From Jaapia argillacea MUCL 33604 (taxonomy: Eukaryota; Basidiomycota; Agaricomycetes; Jaapiales; Jaapiaceae), in contig KL197748.1 of the NCBI GenBank assembly GCA_000697665.1, positions 219,516-283,515 on the forward strand: a stretch of DNA of 64,000 nt, in the 5' to 3' direction. Both the position numbers and the translations under genes were made by a program. This document shows, piece by piece, positions 9,978 through 21,635 of the stretch; the first letter of the stretch is position 1, and each line of letters starts with the position of its first letter. The notes beneath the pieces were generated by a model. It made no database searches, was not told the origin of the DNA, and saw only the letters and a list, made by a program, of their open reading frames with translations.

Positions 9978-10950
9978 NNNNNNNNNNNNNNNNNNNNNNN
10001 NNNNNNNNNNNNNNNNNNNNNNNNNNNNNNNNNNNNNNNNNNNNNNNNNNNNNNNNNNNNNNNNNNNNNNNNNNNNNNNNNNNNNNNNNNNNNNNNNNNN
10101 NNNNNNNNNNNNNNNNNNNNNNNNNNNNNNNNNNNNNNNNNNNNNNNNNNNNNNNNNNNNNNNNNNNNNNNNNNNNNNNNNNNNNNNNNNNNNNNNNNNN
10201 NNNNNNNNNNNNNNNNNNNNNNNNNNNNNNNNNNNNNNNNNNNNNNNNNNNNNNNNNNNNNNNNNNNNNNNNNNNNNNNNNNNNNNNNNNNNNNNNNNNN
10301 NNNNNNNNNNNNNNNNNNNNNNNNNNNNNNNNNNNNNNNNNNNNNNNNNNNNNNNNNNNNNNNNNNNNNNNNNNNNNNNNNNNNNNNNNNNNNNNNNNNN
10401 NNNNNNNNNNNNNNNNNNNNNNNNNNNNNNNNNNNNNNNNNNNNNNNNNNNNNNNNNNNNNNNNNNNNNNNNNNNNNNNNNNNNNNNNNNNNNNNNNNNN
10501 NNNNNNNNNNNNNNNNNNNNNNNNNNNNNNNNNNNNNNNNNNNNNNNNNNNNNNNNNNNNNNNNNNNNNNNNNNNNNNNNNNNNNNNNNNNNNNNNNNNN
10601 NNNNNNNNNNNNNNNNNNNNNNNNNNNNNNNNNNNNNNNNNNNNNNNNNNNNNNNNNNNNNNNNNNNNNNNNNNNNNNNNNNNNNNNNNNNNNNNNNNNN
10701 NNNNNNNNNNNNNNNNNNNNNNNNNNNNNNNNNNNNNNNNNNNNNNNNNNNNNNNNNNNNNNNNNNNNNNNNNNNNNNNNNNNNNNNNNNNNNNNNNNNN
10801 NNNNNNNNNNNNNNNNNNNNNNNNNNNNNNNNNNNNNNNNNNNNNNNNNNNNNNNNNNNNNNNNNNNNNNNNNNNNNNNNNNNNNNNNNNNNNNNNNNNN
10901 NNNNNNNNNNNNNNNNNNNNNNNNNNNNNNNNNNNNNNNNNNNNNNNNNN
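9978..10950. other. Assembly gap (973 N)
   Basis: It is flanked by a plus-oriented LTR on the left and an inverted copy of the same LTR family on the right, so an unassembled inverted repeat or second element is likely to be hidden here. Confidence 0.95.
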
Positions 10951-11085
10951 AATGTTCTCTATGACATCAGGGGAATCTGGAGGTGTCTATCACATGACCT
11001 ACCTGGCACTTGTTATGTTCGACGATCTAGACTGAACCTTCTAGGTTAGGGTTGAATTGTGGGATCCTTTATGGAAACCGTGACA
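10951..11085 (-). repeat. Inverted G1-family LTR fragment
   Basis: The reverse complement from 11085 begins TGTCACGG and follows the first about 135 bases of the G1 LTR with roughly ten differences, so it is an older copy than the G1 pair. Its TG terminus is intact at 11085 and the other end runs into the gap. Because G1 has its own complete target duplication, this is a separate insertion, either a solo LTR or the end of a minus-strand element. Confidence 0.85.
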
Positions 11086-11090
11086 ATTGA

Positions 11091-12293
11091 TCACCGACGT
11101 TCTTGCACCCATCTATAGCCCAGCCCCGCCACCCTTCCCTCGGCGTCTCTCAATATCATGTCGATGATGAGGATATCGTTCCAAGGAAGCATGTTCAAAT
11201 CCACGGCGAACCGATGTTACCACCAGGCTATGACCTCGCCTACCCAAATCACATTGCCCTTTCCGAAATCTTCCCATTCAATTCCAAATTCAACAAGAAT
11301 GTCCATCTCTGTCAATCGCAGAGCTGGTTAAAGATGGTTATCTCCATCGCGCAACTGGTGTATTCCTCCATCACTTTATACGAGACCCGTGGGGACCAAC
11401 TGCTTCGGTACGGTTACGCCACCTTTGGTTTATCCGTCTTCCCCTATACGTTCATGTCCCTCGCCAACTTCATCGTCGTTGGCCTGATCGGCGAGTATCC
11501 GCGCTTGTATATGCTCCGAACGGCAATCATGAATGAATGCGAGAGACGGGGAGGATCATTCGTGGGAGCCATTGGCAATTGCGCGGAGGACGATTCAGTC
11601 CATCGGCCATATGCGTATGGTGTGGATCATGATGTATCCTATAATGGCTACCGTTGGAGCAGCTTCACCTGTGCAACAGTCTCACTAGAAGGGAGTGGTG
11701 AGAATTCAACTGAGGTGTCCGGGGAGTGGAAGGAGGACGATGGATTATCGACGGAGGACGGCACAGGATTATTGCCGAAGATATTGGTGGTCACGGTTAA
11801 GGGAGTCACGAGGAAGTTCAAGTATCAGCCTGGGTTTGGCAAAGTTGACTACGCCTTCAAGCTTTCGTCATATACCAATCAAGACCACATTCCTAGTGGT
11901 GGCTACGTTGCCTATCCATCACAGTCGTTGTTACCGGCCTTGTTCTCACTACTTTATGTCGTGACCCTGGCATCCTTGTTACTCCCATACATGGTCATCT
12001 TCACGCTTAGTAAGTTCAAGGCAGGAGGGAGTACCTTGGCACAGAGGGCTTGGATGATGAGTTGGATAGCCTCAGGTCAACTCGCTCTCCTTATCTTCGC
12101 CGCCCAGTACATCCAAAACCCCCATCTCAGGCTGGCAACATTCTCGATCCAACTTCACCGCCCCACAAGTTACTTCACGGGCAACAAGCTGCTCCTGTGT
12201 CTCCTCATCTTCGCGATTCCTGCCGTCGGGGGCTTCATCACGGTTGGGAAAATGCTCGCGGAATTTGGTACTTGTTCGCTCGCCCCAACTTGA
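11091..12293 (+). CDS. Multipass membrane protein, 5' end missing
   Basis: The frame is open from just after an in-frame TGA at 11088 to TGA at 12291-12293, about 400 codons. The first in-frame ATG is at 11214; codons upstream of it still look coding, and TATAG/CCCAG near 11118-11123 could be a 3' splice site, so an upstream exon probably lies in the gap. Five strongly hydrophobic segments are visible: WLKMVISIAQLVYSSITLY, a long one around YTFMSLANFIVVGLI, then LLPALFSLLYVVTLASLLLP, IASGQLALLIFAAQYI and LLLCLLIFAIPAVGGFI, with a hydrophilic loop of about 150 residues between the second and third. It resembles uncharacterised fungal multipass proteins carrying a YETRGDQ...RYGYA segment; no function is known to me. 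The inverted LTR ends six bases before the open frame, so the promoter may be displaced. Confidence 0.65.
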   Translation, partial: SPTFLHPSIAQPRHPSLGVSQYHVDDEDIVPRKHVQIHGEPMLPPGYDLAYPNHIALSEIFPFNSKFNKNVHLCQSQSWLKMVISIAQLVYSSITLYETRGDQLLRYGYATFGLSVFPYTFMSLANFIVVGLIGEYPRLYMLRTAIMNECERRGGSFVGAIGNCAEDDSVHRPYAYGVDHDVSYNGYRWSSFTCATVSLEGSGENSTEVSGEWKEDDGLSTEDGTGLLPKILVVTVKGVTRKFKYQPGFGKVDYAFKLSSYTNQDHIPSGGYVAYPSQSLLPALFSLLYVVTLASLLLPYMVIFTLSKFKAGGSTLAQRAWMMSWIASGQLALLIFAAQYIQNPHLRLATFSIQLHRPTSYFTGNKLLLCLLIFAIPAVGGFITVGKMLAEFGTCSLAPT

Positions 12294-12625
12294 ACATGAA
12301 GGTCGCCTACATCTTTTTTGTTCGGGCGTAGGATTGGGAAGGGTTGATATTTCAGTCGATTCTTGGGACTCGGCGATTATCATCGATGGACATTCACATG
12401 CTCAGGCGTGATTTTGGTCTTCGTAGTTTGATGTACTCGTTTACAACAGATGGGCGGTATCGATAAGTATGTACTGTCTCTCATCTTGTACCGACGAATG
12501 TGAGCTTCTTGTATTTATATTTGAATCGAGCGTAGAGGGGAGAGCGAAACCAAAGTGAGAAGAACCACAACAGTTCAATTCGACACGTAGCGGATGGTAA
12601 AATACAATCTTCCTCGCAAAGGGAG

Positions 12626-14155
12626 CTATGGACAATCAACTAGGACGTCCGGCAGAGCCCTCTGAATCCACTCCGGCCCACCATGATAATTACGCACAGC
12701 ATACACAGCCTCCAAAGTCCCCCTAAAACACTCAAACATCTCCAAAGCTATATCTTGATACCCACCCATTCTCCGAACCCTACAATGTCACGTTCTTTTT
12801 ATTTCCGATCACCTGACCTGTAGAACATTCCTTAGTATTCTAATCAGTAGCATTAAGATCTCAGTATGACGCCTTATTGCACCATCGGACTATTCTTAGC
12901 TAGCCATGTAGTATATAAGCTTGTACCATCTTAATGCAAACCCCAGTCTTGAGCTGGTCTATTCCAAACCAGCCACTCTTGTGTGTCATCGGTCGACCTC
13001 ATTACTCCTTGATCGCTATTCGCACTCCTCATCCAGCGCTGCTGCCAGTCACATCCCTGGTTGTTGTTTGTTGCTGACATACAACCCACCCTCCGCACTA
13101 TGCGTAAGGGGGGATTCGCCCTACATAACGAGATCCAGGTGTACCACCCCCCAGAGTAGTCTTTCAAGTTTGGCAGAGCTCCGCGCGGAAGGTGTACGAG
13201 GATATCAGGACGCTTCCCGCCGGAATAGGCATGTGGAAAACATGCATACAAGTCCAAAACCTCGATCGTTGGGTTGTTTACGAGGAATTCGGAGAAGACT
13301 CCAGGGTCGCATTCGATGAAGCTGAGTCTGAGGGTGTGAAGGTTGGGAAGGTGGATGGATGCGAGGGCTGGACCGAGATAGACGGAACGGGTCTTGAAAA
13401 GTAGTCGTAACTGGAACAGTAACTGAATGATAGTCGGAGGGTCTGTAACGTCGGGTTGTTGGAGAGGAATGCGATGATGTGGTCGGTCCGAGGTTCCGTG
13501 TCGGGTTGTGGATGTCCAGGGTATTTATCGCCCAAGCTTGTCTGAAAATCGAAATTCTCAAGCCCACGGACGGAGAAAAGCTAGCAATTGGAGTATCCGT
13601 GAGGATTTGGCTTCCATGGTACAACCCAAGTTGGTGAATACATACCTGAGAGTAGAATATTGACTTCCCATCAGCCTTCCCGGGAACGCGCTCTTCAACC
13701 AGGACGTTTTCCAACTCGAGACAACAGGTCAACGCGTCCCAAAGGCCAGGAACACACCACAAAACATTGGGCCCCCACCCCCAATCCCATTGAAATGTCT
13801 TTAAGAACTTCATCTGCTTGATAGCCCGACACAGCACCCTCTCCTGCTCCTCCATTCCAACAAGACAAGACGATTTCTGGATCCTAGGGTTCCTCGTCAC
13901 GGAATCGGTTGAGATACGAATAAATCGGATTTGTCGACACATGAGAGGGTTTTGAGAGAGGTGGTTCCAGACGTAGAAAAAGTTGGAGGATATACGGGTG
14001 TGGATTTTGCGGTAGGAGTATACATCGGGGAGGAGGATTTCTTTACAGGAGCGACACGTTAGGGCTAGGGAGAGGATATCCTTGCGATCGCCAATGAAGT
14101 GAATGATCGATTCAACCAGCTCGACGGGAAGTCCGCCCAGGAATGTCAATGTCAT
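12626..14155 (-). pseudogene. F-box protein, copy 1 (frameshifted, LTR-interrupted)
   Basis: Exon 1 (14155-13646) starts MTLTFLGGLPVELVESIIHFI, an F-box-like motif that in intact relatives recruits SCF ubiquitin ligase; a leucine-rich target-recognition region follows. The intron at 13645-13581 matches that of copy 3. Exon 2 aligns with copy 3, but a one-base deletion near 13395, within the codons for SSYDYF, breaks the frame, and a 294-bp solo LTR (12786-13079) interrupts the C-terminal part. Beyond the LTR the homologous tail (ALEMFECFRGTLEAVYAVRN) resumes and ends at TAG 12628-12626. Compared with copy 3 (388 residues) all parts are present, so this is a full-length gene broken by two lesions. 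Confidence 0.85.
12786..13079 (+). mobile_element. Solo LTR (294 bp) inserted in F-box copy 1
   Basis: It begins TGTCACG and ends TGACA (inverted TGTCA/TGACA termini), contains TATATAAG near 12911, and is flanked by the perfect 5-bp duplication TACAA (12781-12785 and 13080-13084). The flanking F-box coding sequence is continuous across it when compared with copy 3. Apart from the first bases it is not the G1 LTR, so it represents a further retroelement family. The TATA orientation suggests plus strand. Confidence 0.9.
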
Positions 14156-15456
14156 GGGTGATAAGTGTGGTTACGGGTATGGTATCATTCCAAGCCGGTT
14201 GAAGACTTGAACGCAACAACGGAGATACGATGAGTAATATGGGAAGTCCAACCAGAGGTAGCGCGACTTCAAGCCTCTGTGCCAACGACGGAAGCAAGCA
14301 AGCGCGTCTCTTCCACACACCACAACAAATCGCCCATCCTCGAATACTTTTTGAACTTCTAGCTCGATGCTATATCTCCTCGGTTGCCATAATTTGAGCC
14401 ATGCTGAGCGCGAAGCCATCGACGAACCTCACAGTCGGTACGTGGCACTCCCTTCTCGACATATTGTACCATCGATTGACGTTGAGACCGCGGACTCTCC
14501 TTTCCAGATATCCACCCGAACCACTCAGTGTGGCCGGTGGAGCTGCTCTTCTCGCCAACTTCCGCCCTAACTCATTCAACCATACTTAGTATTCCTCCAG
14601 GTTCGCGCCTGTATCTGATGGGCAGGCCGTATTATCAAGGACCGCATCCCTCCTCAATATCATGAATTCTGCTGATATTCAACAATCAAGATTATTCCCT
14701 CGTATATTTCAATAATCTTCGTTCTCGAACCACTACATAGCCGGAGCATATGCTTTTCACTCGTCCTGGACAAGGAAAAGGTGGTGCATCAGTGCTCCTC
14801 CTTCTCCTGACCAGTCGGTTCAAGTTCCTACCCTGGCTCATCTTCATCGTAGGAACGTTTAACCGGCTTCGCTACCAACCCTCTAAACTACGGAACCAAG
14901 TTGAACCGCAACGCTGGATTGAATTTGTCGCCGAATCACTATTGTTTACAGCGAACCTGGAGAAGGAACACTTGAGAGTGTGCTTCAATCATGCCAGTGG
15001 GTGAGTTTGACCTCCTGTTTCTCGATCTGGTCATCGATGAACGTTTATTTTCTCCGCAATATCATTCCGTCGCAGAGTAGGTCTCCGCCGAATCTCATGC
15101 GGGAAAGGCCAGCGACTATGGTGTGTTTGGATTCTCGACGTCGTTACATTTCTTCCTCATACCGTCTTGTCGAGCGTACGATCTTCTGTCTCGCTATTTG
15201 CACAGTAAATCCCGTCGTTCCTGGATGAGGTGCGACTGAATTTACAAGCTGTCTCAGAGGGATCGTACCCTAAATCTTGCCAACTTGAACGCTTCCCTTG
15301 GATGGGCGAACCAACCTTGTTCCGTCACTTGGCAGTGAATGAACCGCCAAAGATCATTTAGACTTTGCTGGGTTTGATCGATTCGCCGACAGGCGCTCAA
15401 GAGCGGCATAAACTGTATCAGATAGGCGCCGACTACTCCTGGAACAAACCTTCATC
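14156..15456. other. Divergent intergenic region between F-box copy 1 and MYND copy 1
   Basis: It holds the back-to-back promoters of the two genes. One open frame, 14750-15004 (+), starts at an ATG with a hydrophobic stretch (ASVLLLLLTSRFKFLPWLIFIVG, interrupted by polar residues) and has no recognisable domain; I do not call it a gene. The last part (from about 15376, including GATAGGCGCCGACTACTCCT at 15421) is conserved upstream of MYND copy 2 at 18481, so it is probably promoter. Confidence 0.5.
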
Positions 15457-16888
15457 ATGTCACAACGACCTCGTCCTCCCATACAAGTATATTTGCCCCT
15501 GACGTCTTTGGATGAATGTCGGGTATGCAATGGGAAGGATAATCTCAGGCTTTGCTCTGGTTGTGCTGAGGTTTGTCCTTAAATCCATCCGAATCGACGA
15601 AACCAGAACCAATTGCTAACGATGTTTTGAGTAGAGCGTCTATTGTTCAAGGGAGTGTCAGACGAACGACTGGAAAGAACACAAGCCAACTTGTGAGTCA
15701 CTTCCCGAGTGTAATCGCTCCTCCTTCACATCAGTCACCCATCCTTGACGTTGACACGACACGACCTCAACAGGCAAGACCCATAGGATCGACATTGTCT
15801 CCTTATATCCAGTATTGGCTTCTCTTCAGGATCATTGCCGCTTTCACGTCGATCGTAAGGAGACCCTTCACCCCGCACTCAAGCACAAGATCGTCAGAGA
15901 AGATGGCAACGCCACCCTGGCCGATGGCACCATCCGACATCTCATCACTCTTGGTGCCCCCTTTGCAATAGGTCATATCATATCGAATGAGCGGTTGCAG
16001 GAGTGGCACCCTACGGCGAGATCCGACTCAGAACGACTTGACCTATGGCACATGTTGATGAGGCACTCGGACCCTGCCCCACTCGTCGTAGCAACCTGCA
16101 TCGCCCTCCTTCGCTCAATATACACAACCAACACGACAGGTTCAGCTCATCCCCGCACGCGCCTACGATACCGTTCCTCTCCAATCTCGGACTTTGGAAT
16201 ATGTGCTGGATCAGTTGAACTGATATCCATGGCCTCGTTTCCTCTCGCCATCCAGTTGCCCAACGGTAACTTTGTCCCCAGACCCTCATCCAAAAACCAC
16301 CATTGGATCTATTTCACTACCGTCCACAAGGAGGAGCTCATACTGGACTGTAATCTCTTCTGCATGGAGTACCCTCACGTCGTTTCGATGAAAGGATACG
16401 ACCTGCCTTGGAAACACCCGACGACTCCCGGAGATGAGAAAGCCGTCCCTGTGCATTTCGTCGACAGGAGTCGCAAACGATACTTGAACACTCTGCCGGT
16501 GTACAAGCCACGTCGCACGATTAGTGTCCTGCGCGATACGACGCTCCAGCTAGCTATCAGTCAAATCATCCAACCTCCACTCGGTCCCAACGTTCTTGTT
16601 CCGCAGGCGATCCTGGTATTTATGGATAAAGTTGCTGGAAAGGGACGGCGGCTGACGCAAGAGGGTCGAGATTTGTTTCAGGAGTGGGTCCTGCGCATCT
16701 TCAGGGGCCTGGATGAGGTGACTATCCAGTCGAACGCTTGGAAGCGGTTCCCCGAAGACCCTAATGGCCTCGTGCTCCTCACCACTTATCAAGATATGAT
16801 TGGAGTTGACTCGAGCCCTGAAGCCATTGAGGCGTTTGCTTCCCTATGTGCAGTCAATTCACTAATGATCAAAAGTTCTGACTCTTAA
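15457..16888 (+). CDS. MYND-type zinc finger protein, copy 1 (three exons, intact)
   Basis: Exons are 15457-15570, 15635-15692 and 15774-16888; the phases agree and give 428 residues. Introns are GT-AG, and the first has a GCTAAC branch sequence. The MYND finger is assembled across all three exons: CRVC, CSGC, YCSREC, then HKPTC, whose last Cys codon is split by intron 2. MYND fingers bind two zinc ions and short proline-rich peptides in partner proteins. The 360-residue remainder (IRHLITLGAPFAIG, HHWIYFTT, LPVYKPRRTISVL) has no named domain but is conserved in copy 2. It lies divergently from an F-box gene, an arrangement repeated three times in the window. The partner and function are unknown. 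Confidence 0.85.
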
Positions 16889-17254
16889 ACTTGTAACCTT
16901 GTCGACTTCCTGGTGTATCAATGCATGTGGTGTCGTAGTGTCTTCTAGTTTGGCATACGAGATGGTGATGGCAAGCGGACCTCCAACAACAAATGCGGGC
17001 GAACGGTTCTGCAGATCTGGCCGTAGCATCTCATGCCTTCAATACAAGATGTTGGGCACATTCTTGGCCGAGGATAGGATGATGGATAGCCAATGGGGAA
17101 TCGAATGAAAAGGGGTAAGGGAAGAATGGAAATGGTCCCAAATCGAGACTCAATCGTGATGAGATTCCGAAGGTGTATCAGAATCGAATAGAGGCATCAA
17201 CACATGCAATGTATGCGGATTGGCGAAACCCCGCCCCAGAAGGAGGAAATCGGA
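16889..17254. other. Downstream flank of MYND copy 1, part of the tandem unit
   Basis: No gene is seen. The sequence is recognisably related to 19920-20410, the flank between MYND copy 2 and F-box copy 3 (shared stretches around TGCATGT...GTGTCGTAGTG and GAATCGA...AGAGGCATCA), so the duplication unit includes intergenic DNA. Confidence 0.55.
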
Positions 17255-18075
17255 CGAGGACATTTGGTAGGGCGGATTCGATCCACTCCGATCCACTGCG
17301 GAGAGGCGCAGGGTAAACAACCTCCAAAGTCTCGAGGAATGGTCAAACATCTCCAGTGCCATGTGCCGATACCCCTACTGTGCCCGAACCCAGCATCTCA
17401 CTCTACGCATCATGCATAGGGGAGGCTTCGCCCTACATCACGAGGCCCACGCGTACCACCGTCTAAGTAGTCTTGCTAGTTCGGCAGAGCTCCTTCTGGT
17501 AGGTATACGAGGAGATCGGGATGCTTCAGACCGGAAACAACGCATGAGCAACGACAGTCGAAGGGTCCATAAAGTCGGTTGTTGGAGAGGAATGCGATGA
17601 TGTGGTCTGTCCGACTTGGTTCTTGTGAGGCTGAGGATGTCGAGTATTTGTCGCCAACCTTTGTTGGAATTTTCATGCCCGCGGACGGAGAAGAGCTATG
17701 GATTGGAGAGCGCATAATGAGAGAGCCAAATTACCCAAACCGAGGTGATGGGGGTGTACCTGGGACCAAAACATTGATTTCTCATCCATGAGACCCACAG
17801 GTCGCGGTTCAACGAAGACGTTCTTTAGCTGGATGCACCCAGTCGACGCATCCCAAAGTCCACGAACACACAGAACATTGGTCCCCCACCCCATGCCCAT
17901 TCAAACGTCTTTCAGAACTTCATCCGCCTGAGAGCCCAGCACGGCGCCATCTCTTGCTCCTCCATTCCAACAAGACCTTGAAGATAAAATCGCTTGAGAT
18001 ACGAACGAATCGAACATGTCGACACAGAAGAGAGTTTTCGGAGAGGTAGTTCCAAACGAAGAAAAGATTGAGGAC
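17255..18075 (-). pseudogene. F-box family copy 2, heavily decayed
   Basis: Translations on the minus strand in different frames match copies 1 and 3 in order: FVWNYLSENSLLCRHVRFVRIS near 18060-18000, VRGLWDASTGCIQLKNVFVE near 17870-17800, DKYSTSS...RTDHIIAFLSNN near 17650-17580, HPDLLVYLPEGALPN near 17520-17476 and ALEMFDH near 17360. The N-terminal F-box itself is missing and a large part of the middle is deleted. No function is expected. Confidence 0.75.
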
Positions 18076-18516
18076 TTGGAGACACACTAGGTGCGGATCA
18101 AGAAGTTCGCGGTGGCGGAGTGTGGCGCGGTTGGAGTGGCAACAAGTTGACGACGGGGACGGAGGCAAACGCGTCTCTTCCACTGGCCCACACCACGACT
18201 CCGGTATGTTTGGATTCCGCCACCATTTAATCGATAGATTTCCCCATCTGTCGATCACACTTGTCTTCCGTGTTGTTGCCGGATCTCCGAGTTGCAATGG
18301 AATTGACTGGCTGTCCTGGTGGTTTATACCCCACCTCCTCGCCAGCGCTTGTCCAAGCGCATGGACCGGTCCTTTGCCCTCACGTGGTATTGAACGAAAT
18401 CTCCAGCATCATCTAGATTCTGCTGGATTAATCGATTCGCCACTGCATAGACGCCCAAGAAGCTTTATATGTAGGTGGCAGATAGGCGCCGACTACTCCT
18501 TGACTGAATCCTCAAC

Positions 18517-19916
18517 ATGTCGCAACTTCCTTGTTCTCCCGTACAAGTCTATTTTCCCCTAGCGTCTTTGGATGAATGTCATTCATGTAAAGGAAAGGAG
18601 AATCTCAGGCTTTGTGCTCACTGCTGGTTGTGCTGAGGTTTGTCCCAAAATCCATCTGTTGCCACACGAAACCAAGATGCGGTGATTGCTGACGATTTTT
18701 TTGGATAGCGCATCTATTGCTCAAAGGAGTGTCAGACCAAAGATTGGAAAGAACATAAGCCAACTTGTGAGTCACTCCATTCGGAGTGCAATCGCTTTAC
18801 CTTCCGCACGCCGCCACAATTGACGTCGAAACCGCTTCAACAGGCAAGCCCCATAGAGTTGACATCGCCTCCTTGTATCCAGTATTGGCTTCTCTACAAG
18901 ATTGTTACCGGTCGCAAGGAGACCCTCCATCCAGCACTCAGACACAAGACAGTCCGAGAAGATGCCAACGCTATCGTTGCGGATGGAACCATCCGACATC
19001 TCATCACGCTTGGTGCCCCCTTCGCATTCGACCCCATGACGGCTGAGCGGATACGGGAGTGGCACCCGACGGCGGAATCCGACACGCATCGGTTTACCTT
19101 ATGGCAGATGTTTATGAGGCAATCAGACCCGGCTCCTCTCGTAGCAACAAGCTGCATTGCCCTCCTCCAAACAATATACACGACCGATACCACTGATTCA
19201 GCTCATCCCCGCACCCGCCTCCGATACCGTTCCTCTCCCATCGCCGACTTTGGGATGTGCACAGGATCCGTTGAACTCATGTCGCATGCCTGGTTTCCTC
19301 TCACCGTGCAGTTGCCCAATGGTGACCTCGTCCCTCCGCCCTCATCTAATAACCACCATTGGATCTACTTAACGACCAGCCAAAAGGAAGAACTGATATT
19401 TGATTGTAATCTATTCGGTATGGAATACCTCCATGTCGTTTCGATGAAAGGATACGATCTCCCTTGGAAAAATCTGGCCCTTACCGCCCCTGCACATTCT
19501 GTGGACAGGAGAAGCAAACCAATCAAGATGGCTTTGTCGGTATATAGGCCACGGCGCACAATTAGTGTTCTGCAAGACGTGACACTCCATTCAGCCATCA
19601 GTCAATCATGATCCCTCCCCTTGATCCCAACATCCTCATTCCCCTATCGATTCTGGATTTCCTGGAAGAGGTCTCTGGAAAGAGACGACTCTCGGAAGAG
19701 GATCGAGATTTGTTTCAGGTGTGGGTAGTGCGCACCTGTATGTGTCTGGATGAAGTGATTATCCAGTCCGACACTTGGAAGCGGTTCCCGGAGGACTCCA
19801 TCAACCGCGTACTTTTCATCGGCCGTCGAGGTATAGAGGATTCGGCTGCAGGTTTTGAGGAGTTAACACGCTTGCTCGAATTCAAACTGCTAACGACCAA
19901 AATATCTGGATCTTAA
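18517..19916 (+). pseudogene. MYND-type zinc finger protein, copy 2 (frameshifted)
   Basis: It has the same three-exon plan as copy 1, with introns retained, so it arose by DNA duplication and not retroposition. Starting at ATG 18517 the finger begins ECHSC...LCAHC. Relative to copy 1 there is a 7-nt insertion near the end of exon 1 (around 18607-18635) giving an in-frame TGA, an 11-nt deletion near 18898-18915, and a one-base deletion near 19600 that splits the last part (MIPPLDPNILIPL..., 19608-19916) into another frame. Long colinear identity otherwise remains, for example HHWIYLTTSQKEELIFDCNL. Probably dead, unless unusual splicing rescues it. Confidence 0.8.
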
Positions 19917-20411
19917 TATTGGTGCATGTACTTAGTCCCTGGTCTGTGGGATGTGGTGCTCTTGCGTTGGGTTACGAGATCGTACAGGCAGGCGGTCATT
20001 TGTAATAATAAATGGAGGTGAACCATTCTGAGCGTACGTATCTGCCGTTGAGCAACGCCTTGCGTGGATGAAATGTGTACGCTCTATGCGGTCCCCCATC
20101 TCTTGCCACCAGATCACTCGAAAGAACGTCGAGGGTGTATCAACGGGCATCATCCATTTTTGTCCGAGATTCGCAACACTCCAAGACGAAACGTTTGGTG
20201 AACAGGGAGCACGAGCTCGCAGGATGCCATGCGATTTATTCAGGAGGTTTATAAGTGTGCTGTTGGAGAGGGCGGCGAATAGCCAACAGGGAATGGAATG
20301 AAAGAGGTCAGAGAAAAGGTGCCCAAATCAAGTCTGGATTGCGATGTAGGTACGGTGTATCACAATCGAATCGAGACATCGACAGATATCTGGATAGAAA
20401 CAGAACCTGCC
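19917..20411. other. Intergenic stretch of the tandem unit
   Basis: No gene is seen. It is related to 16889-17254. Short open frames here have no conserved counterpart. Confidence 0.5.
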
Positions 20412-21635
20412 TCAGAAGGCCAACGGAGGACATTCAACGAGGACATTAGGTAAGGCGGATTCGATCCATGCCGGCCCATCGCGGAGAGTTCGCACAGCGT
20501 GAACAACCTCCAAAGTCTCACGAAAATGCTCAAACATCTCCATAGCCATCCTTTGATACCCTTTCGGTCTCCGAACCCAGCACCTCACTCTACGCACTAT
20601 ACGCAGAGGAGGTTTCGCCCTACACAACGATTTCCAAGTGTAGCACCCACCCGCGTAGTCCTGCAAATTCGGTAGAGCCCCTTCCTCCAGATGCACCAAT
20701 ATATCAGGACGTTTCCCACCCGTATACGCGTATGGAAAACAAGCGTATAGGTCCAAAATTTGGATTGTGGGGTTGTTGGCGAGGAATTCGCAAAATACCC
20801 TGGGGTCACATTCGATGAAGCTGAGTTTGAGGGTGTGAAGGTGGGGAAGGCGAACGTCGGCAAGTGTTGGACCCAGATAGACGGAACGGGTATCGTAAAA
20901 ATAGTCATAGCTCGTGCAGTAGCTGAAAGATAGACGAAGTGTATGCAAGCCCCAATTGGTGGCGAGGAAATCGATGATATGCTCTGTGTGGGGCTCAGAG
21001 TCGGGGTCAGGATGACCGAGGAACATGTCTCCAATGTTCGTCTCAAAATCGAAAGTCTCAATCCCTTGGAGGGAGAAAAGCTGAAGAAGTTGGGAGTGAG
21101 AGACGCATATAGATCATATCAACCAATAGATACGCACCTGAGAGTGAGATACGGACCCCCCGGCCAGCTCGCAACCACCGTCGTCAACCTTGATGTCCTT
21201 CAACTCAAGACAAGCTCTCAACGCATCCCAGAGTCCAGGTATATTACTCTTTGCCCTATCATCAAAAACGTAACCCCATTCAAAGGTCTTCAAGAAGGTC
21301 ATAAGGCGAAGAGCCTGACAAAATTTCTGCTCTTCCTCCCCAGGTGAACAACGTGGGGAGTTGATGCTTGGAACCCTGATTTTGTGGCACGAGCCTATGC
21401 GGAGAACTCGGATGTGACGACAAAGCAATGGGTTCATGGCGAGGTGATTCCAGAAGGCCTTCTGATCAGAGGATTTGACGTGGATTTCTCGATAGTCCAA
21501 CACCAGTGGGATGAGGCATCGTTTCAGAGAGTGGCAAGTTAGCGCCAATGAGAGGATATCATTGCGATCATCTACGAAGGGGATGATGGATTCTAAGAGT
21601 TCGGCGGGAAGTCCAACAAGCAAGGGAGAGCTCAT
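20412..21635 (-). CDS. F-box protein, copy 3 (two exons, intact)
   Basis: Exon 1 runs 21635-21138 and exon 2 21080-20412, with a 57-nt GT-AG intron and consistent phase, giving 388 residues. The F-box-like start SSPLLVGLPAELLESIIPFV is followed by RNDILSLALTCHSLKRCLIP. The rest alternates short leucine-rich strands (LHTLRLSFSYC, LHTLKLSFIECDP, IQILDLYACFP), typical of F-box proteins with LRR-like recognition regions. F-box proteins select substrates for SCF ubiquitin ligases; the target here is unknown. It is the intact member of three copies and is oriented away from where a MYND partner would lie, but no third MYND gene follows. Confidence 0.85.

Larger units (their letters stand above)
12626..21635. 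repeat. Tandem array of an F-box (-) / MYND (+) gene pair
   Basis: The units are about 12626-17140, 17255-20400 and 20412-21740 (the third lacks the MYND half). Gene order, orientation, introns, promoter segments and downstream flanks all repeat, so whole divergent gene pairs were duplicated. Confidence 0.8.

Noticed and set aside
11103-11105. Start of the membrane protein at a TTG codon
   Set aside because: A TTG start is implausible for a fungal gene; an upstream exon or the ATG at 11214 is more likely.
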